The notes beneath the pieces were generated by a model. The model saw nothing but the letters and a program-made list of their open reading frames with translations, did not search any database and had not been told where the DNA came from. The position numbers and the translations under genes were made by a program. From the NCBI GenBank assembly GCA_030685235.1, contig MU839086.1, forward strand, positions 1-64,000: DNA of 64,000 nucleotides, given 5' to 3'. The DNA comes from Copromyces sp. CBS 386.78. Taxonomy: Eukaryota > Ascomycota > Sordariomycetes > Sordariales > Sordariaceae. How positions within the stretch are numbered: the stretch's first letter is position 1; each line of letters starts with the position of its first letter. This document shows, piece by piece, positions 58,566 to 64,000 of the stretch.

Positions 58566-61500
58566 ATTAATAGTCTGATTTGCGTATTCATGACAAGAAG
58601 CGCCACGATAACTAATATAAGCAATATCCCTACGAAATTAATAATTTTAGCTATATTTTTATTAAAGGAATCTACTAATGAAATTATTACGGTCGTTTTT
58701 AAGACCTAAAGCGATTGGCCCAATTAGTACGAAGCCCTTAAGCGACTAGCTAAAAGCAACCAAAACTTCGGCAACTAATTATTCAAGGACAGGCCTATAA
58801 TTTAAAAGGTCCTACCTCCTAAGCCGGAAGACTTCTTCTTTACGAAGCTAGCGAAAAATCGTATATTAGCAATAAAAAAAGAATTTATTAAATTTAATAG
58901 AAAGATCCGGGTTAAAAAAGTCGTAGTAACTACTATAATAACTATAATAAATATTATTATAATCTAAACTCAAACCCAAACTAACGAAAATAGTACTAAG
59001 ACCGCTACTATTATTACTACTTAGCTCTAATAAGAATTTAAGGAAGATTTTAACGACGAAGAAAATTTTAAAGAAAAAAATAAATATTATACCGAATAAA
59101 ATATTAGGGAAAATATAGTAATTAACCCTACTACGGATTTTATTATAGGAGGAAAAGTTACTTATAATTAAACTAATAATACGTATAATACCCGCTATAA
59201 ATATAAGAAAAATTTCGACGACGTTAATACGAAAGTCTGTAATTAAATAAATATTTATATTGTTAATTACTTCGCCGATACCGCTTTCGAGTAGAATAAA
59301 TCTACCTGTAAATAGTTGAAATAAATTAAATATTAAATTAATTACTAGCTTATCGATTAAATTGCCACCGCCCGGCGAAAATATTAGGCCTTTATTAAAA
59401 AGACCGTTAAAAAATAATCTAAAGATTTCGAAAAGTAGGTTTTAAATTGGGAAATCCTTATCGCTAACGGTAAGAAATTAAACGTTAGCGAAATTACTTC
59501 CCCTATTTTATAGTTTATTAATTTTATTAATATAGTTTACGAATATAAACCTATTTAAATAAATAATATTTAAAAATTTAATAGCAATTTAGAAGATTCG
59601 TATTTAATATATAAAAATGTATTTACTAATTTTAGAAGGGTCGGTATATTAAAATATATTATACTATTAATTAGTAAGAAAATTATAGTTTGTAGCGCTT
59701 AGGGTATTAATTAATTTAATTCGAAAGAATTTATATTTAAGAGGGAGGACACTTTTAATTTTAATTATAAAAAGAAGCGGAAGGTATATATAAAGAAAAA
59801 ACGTAGCGCGGATAAAAATATAAATAATTCTTTATAGCCGAAAAAGAAAGGGGGATCCGCGCCGCTATATAAAGTATACAAATAAAACCCTTACTTAATA
59901 ATACGCTACTAGTATTTAATATTTAAAATAAGAAATAACCTTATTTAGAAGTTTAATAATTCTATTTAAAAATTTATTAATAAAAATTTCGAAAAGTTTT
60001 CCAAAATCCGTAAGGAAGTAAAAAAGGCCAAAAATTAAATATAGGACCGCTTTATTACTTTTACGTAGACTACTACTTTAAAAATTTAAAGGCGACGAAA
60101 AATCGGTATTTACAATTTAATATTTCTTATTAAATAAAGTACTTTTAATGTAAATAATAATAAAAATATTTACCCGCTTAAAAATTTAGCGATCTTCAAT
60201 TTTAGGGCTTCCTTTTATATTTTCAATAAAATTAGTTATTTTTCTTCGTTTTGAATAGCGTCCCCAAAGGACTATATTTAGGTTAAAAATTTTTAAATAC
60301 CTATTAAAGGTTTTAAAACTATTAACGTAAAAATATAGGGAGAGAAGGGAATTCTACGGCTATAGTTAAGAGAGGTTGCCTTTTACCTTAATTTTATTAT
60401 AAATTTTATATTTTTAGGCTTATTTCGAAAGTAAAGGTTTTACTAGGATTATAAACTACTTAATAATTACTTTCGTCGGCTAAATAGCTCGATTTTCTAT
60501 TTCCTTTAAGAAATCTATTATTAAACGGTTCTTAAATACCTTCCCTTCTCTTTTAATTATATTATTTTCTTCGTTTAATAAAATTATTTTAATTCTTATA
60601 TTAATTATTACGTATATAAAATACCTATTTAATTCTAGTATAAACAGTTCTGTTACTACGGTCTATAAGTTTTCGAATACCTTTATAATATTAAAAGCGC
60701 TAAATTTAAAGGATTAGCGATTTATTAGTATAATGCATATAGTATATTTAAAATTAAATAATAAATTATACGAAAATTATATAATTAAGGTTTTAAATTA
60801 AGAGAATATTTCGCCGTTGACTTCTTCGAATACGAATAAAGGAAAGGAGGCTTTAAATATATAATGCTCGTTATTTATCGATAGATTAAATTCGTTTAGG
60901 ATATTTATATAGCGATATATACGGTAGAAACTATTGTTAAGGGACTATTTTTAATTATTGATATAATTAATTATTAGTATAACGTTAAAATTAAATATAT
61001 TAAATATAATAACGAATTTAATAATTAATACGTTAGGGATAAACTAATTATTCGCCTTATTATTCTTAAACCTTTAATATTTAATATTCAAATTTAAAAC
61101 GGCGGTACTAAACGTTTAGGGGGTATAATTAAAGAAAAGGCGCGCACTATAGTAAATAATTCTTATTTCCCTTACGACCTTTAACTTCAAATTGTCTTAA
61201 TAGTAATCTACTTTACTAATCGATCGCTTAAATATTTTTATAATTAGAAGTCTTTTTACGAATAGTTTTATACTTTTATAGCTTACTATAAAGGGGTGTA
61301 AATTAATCCCCGGATATTTAATCTTAATTATTTACATATTTATAATTATAAAGTTTATGCGATAATAAAAGTTATTTAAAAGAAGGAGTAATAATAAAAG
61401 AAATTCTAATTAAAAGTATAAATTAATTACTTCGTTAACTATATTGCCTCGTCTATTTACTAAATTTAGAACCTATAGACTAACCGTATTATCTATACCT

Positions 61501-63726
61501 ATAATATATTCTTTAACGAGAATTTAATTTATTTAAAGAACCTTAACGAAATTAAGGAAAGGTTAAAATTAATTAGCGATAAAATCTTTAACCTATTTAA
61601 TAAGGTCGATTACCTACTTTAACTATCTATATAGTATTTCGAACCCTTCAATACAATTTAAAATATAAAAAATAATAGTATTACTTATTTACTACCTTTA
61701 CTCCTCAATAACGAATTATAGGTAAATAATAATAATATTATTAACCCTAAATTAATTAAGCCCAACGCTTAAAGTAAAATATCCTTCAATTTTATATTCG
61801 GATATCCTAGCCCTCTAAATATACCGCTAGCCATTCTTTTTACTAATTTTATTATTAATTTATTAGAACCTATCTCCTTCCCGACTTTCGAACTATAAGA
61901 AGCTACCTTTAACGCTAGGAAATTTATTTAATTAATAGGCTAAAAATAGGGTAAAATTATTACAAAAATAAAAATTAATCGTCTAATTACTAAGGGTAGC
62001 CGGCTAAACTTTATTAAACGTTAAGATCTACTTCCAGTCCTAAAGACTTACCGCAATTTCGAATATTATAAATTAGGAAACTTTTTCAAATAAATAGAAG
62101 AAGTATACTTTAACAGCTATAAAGAAATAAGGTTATAGGTAGAAATTAATAAAGATATCCTTCGTACTAAAGGTACCTAAATTTTTAATTATATATAAAT
62201 ATATATATATAAGTTCAATAAATACGGCCGCCTTTAGAAGGTAAAGGCTCGCCTTATAGTTAAAGGGGATTAATAGTATTATTATAGTAAAGAAACGTAC
62301 GCCTTTATATTAATTAGTCGTTCTTTTTAATCTATTATTACTTACGCTACTAAATTCAACTTTAAATTCATCTAATACAACGCTATAAATACCTTCGTTA
62401 ATACCTATTTCAATAAGCAGATTTATATATATATACCCCTTAAATATTAAAAGTATTATATAGTACTTAAACTATTCAAGGCCTTCTATAATTTATAATA
62501 TACTTTTTTACTCTAGTAATAAAAATTTAATAATACGTTTAAAAATATAGAATTCAAACTATTACGTAAAATTCCGTATATCCTTAAATATAATAGAATT
62601 TTAATCTTCTACTATATTAATAATATTATATTTACCTTTGACTAAAAATTATATAATAAAATTAATTAAGTAATAAAAAACTTAAAAGAGAAATATAAAT
62701 TTATAGGGGGTAATAATTTCCAATAATTTCTAAGTATTAAGATTATTCGAAATCGAAAGGTAGGACTAATTTAATTATTTTAACGGGAATATATTTATAA
62801 AATTATTAAATTTATTAAAAATCCTTATACCTTCGCTTTTATTCTAATAAATAACGAAGAACTTCTACCCTACGATAACGTAACTACTTTTAATAAAATA
62901 TAGAATTATTAAATCGTCGTTAGATCGATAATATATATTATAATAATTATTCGAATAAATATCGCTTTTATAACTAGCCGTTTAATTCACTACAATTATA
63001 ATCCTAACCCCTAATATTATAAAGCTACTAATAAAATATTATACTACCTTCAATTTTATTTAAATCTCTCTCTATACTTTAAATCGTTATTAAAATTCGA
63101 AATAGCTTTAAATACCTTATACGCCGATAACACACTAAATCGGAAAAATTTATTCAACTTTATAATTAAGCTATTTAATAATTTCGTCTATTAGGGTACT
63201 ACTAAATAAAAAACGGTATTAATTTTAACTACCGAAGTAGAATTATTATCGATTTCCAACGTAATAAAGGAAATTATCGCTATTATATATCTATATAAAG
63301 AGATTAAAATTCCCTTCGATTAGAAAATCCTTATAATTAACTATAATAATATTTAAACGATCTATATTCTAACCGTTAAAATATTACAACTAATAATTAA
63401 GCTAAAGTATATTAATATTTATCGTTATTAATTATAGTAAGAAATTATAGAAGGAAGGATTATAATTAAATATTTAGAAATAAAGAAAATACTAGTAGAC
63501 GGGTTAATAAAAGTACTAGGACAATTAAATTATAAGAAATTCCAGGAATTAATAGGGATGGCGAATATGCCGGTTCGAAAAGAGATAAAGATTAGGAGGG
63601 AAGTTCCCGACGATATTTTAGAAGATACTTATAATTTAATTAGGGAAATTAACGTACTAGAAGAGAGAAAATTATAAATAATTTTACTTTTACCCTATTT
63701 TAAAAAGGTTTATAAGTGAGGGGGTA

Positions 63727-63907
63727 TATTAAATTAGAGGGTAAATATCTAGGTTTTCTGGCTATACTCAATTTGGGTTAGCCGCCCAGCCCCCTAGATT
63801 ACTAGATTCTAGGGCCCTCTGGGATACTCCAGCACCCCCCAGACCTTCTGGGCGAGTCAGTTACACACACTCTTCAATCAATCAATTCTGCACGGTCACA
63901 TCTGACA
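63727..63907 (+). repeat. 3' LTR of copia element 2
   Basis: This is the same 181-bp unit. The first 35 bases are RIP-mutated (TGTCAG has become TATTAA) and the rest is nearly intact, the mirror image of the 5' LTR. Confidence 0.93.
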
Positions 63908-64000
63908 CAAACATCGCTGACTGTGGAACGCCTTGAATCGGCGTCATCTCCCGTCACGGCTATTGCACCTTCTTGGTGCGATTGTTCTTCCTATCACATT
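63908..64000. other. Normal-composition DNA after copia element 2
   Basis: Ninety-three bases of ordinary sequence starting with the second copy of the CAAAC duplication. Too short to assign to a gene. Confidence 0.6.

Larger units (their letters stand above)
58385..63907 (+). mobile_element. Full-length RIP-killed Ty1/copia LTR retrotransposon 2
   Basis: The element is 5,523 bp with 181-bp LTRs starting TGTCAGATTAGAGGG and ending TGACA in the less mutated copy. It is flanked by the 5-bp duplication CAAAC (58380-58384 and 63908-63912). Plus-strand remnants include the reverse transcriptase active-site region (about 62600-62640, FYYINNIIF where Y-DD is expected) and, downstream, an RNase H block (about 63220-63250, TTEVELLSI). 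This order fits copia. The purine tract GTGAGGGGG ends three bases before the 3' LTR. The coding region is destroyed by RIP. The family is related to, but distinct from, copia element 1: only the LTR ends and one internal LTR block are clearly alike. Confidence 0.93.

Noticed and set aside
64000..64000. CRISPR array, 5S rRNA or rDNA anywhere in the window
   Set aside because: No regularly spaced direct repeats with unique spacers and no 5S-like sequence were seen on either strand.

Overview
The window looks like nuclear DNA of a filamentous ascomycete, most probably Neurospora or a close Sordariales relative. The support is: short introns (50-162 nt, mostly 56-87) with GTRNGT donors and CTAAC/CTGAC-like branch sites; ascomycete gene families (anoctamin, NTE1, YVC1, IMP2, MME1-type carrier, eIF2-alpha, squalene epoxidase); and transposons destroyed in the manner of repeat-induced point mutation (RIP). 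In those blocks CpA and TpG are almost absent, TpA is in excess, and in-frame stops are TAA/TAG at former Gln or Trp codons.

Layout. 1-15641 is a RIP-mutated block without intact genes. It holds one truncated and one complete copy of a Mutator-like (MULE) DNA transposon in inverted orientation, an 874-bp non-autonomous derivative of the same element, and about 8.7 kb of AT-rich DNA I could not assign. 15642-28437 is a gene island: anoctamin (-), tRNA-Gly (-), a three-exon secreted cysteine-rich protein with a class II hydrophobin-like cysteine pattern (+), an aromatic amino acid decarboxylase (+) and the NTE1 phospholipase (-). 28438-33857 is a complete RIP-killed Ty1/copia element with 174-bp LTRs and an ATTGA target duplication. 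It sits midway in the shared upstream region of divergent NTE1 and eIF2-alpha. 33858-58384 is a second gene island: eIF2-alpha (+), IMP2 (+), a mitochondrial carrier (+), a large PPR-like protein (+), squalene epoxidase (+), a conserved protein of unknown function (-), an 82-residue membrane protein (+) and the vacuolar channel YVC1 (-). 58385-63907 is a second complete RIP-killed copia element (181-bp LTRs, CAAAC duplication), followed by 93 bp of ordinary DNA.

Functional themes. Three consecutive same-strand genes (IMP2, carrier, PPR-like) act in mitochondria. Several others act in membrane lipid or ion biology: anoctamin scramblase/channel, NTE1 deacylation of phosphatidylcholine, squalene epoxidase in ergosterol synthesis and YVC1 calcium release. 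I see no secondary-metabolite cluster, CRISPR array or bacterial-type operon.

The items most worth a second look are the hydrophobin-like gene (20271-20846), the MULE family with its derivative, the copia insertion inside an essential divergent promoter, a short block shared by the LTRs of the two copia elements, and an unidentified RIP-killed coding relic near 5.5-5.8 kb. Exon coordinates come from reading splice signals and frame by eye, not from transcripts.
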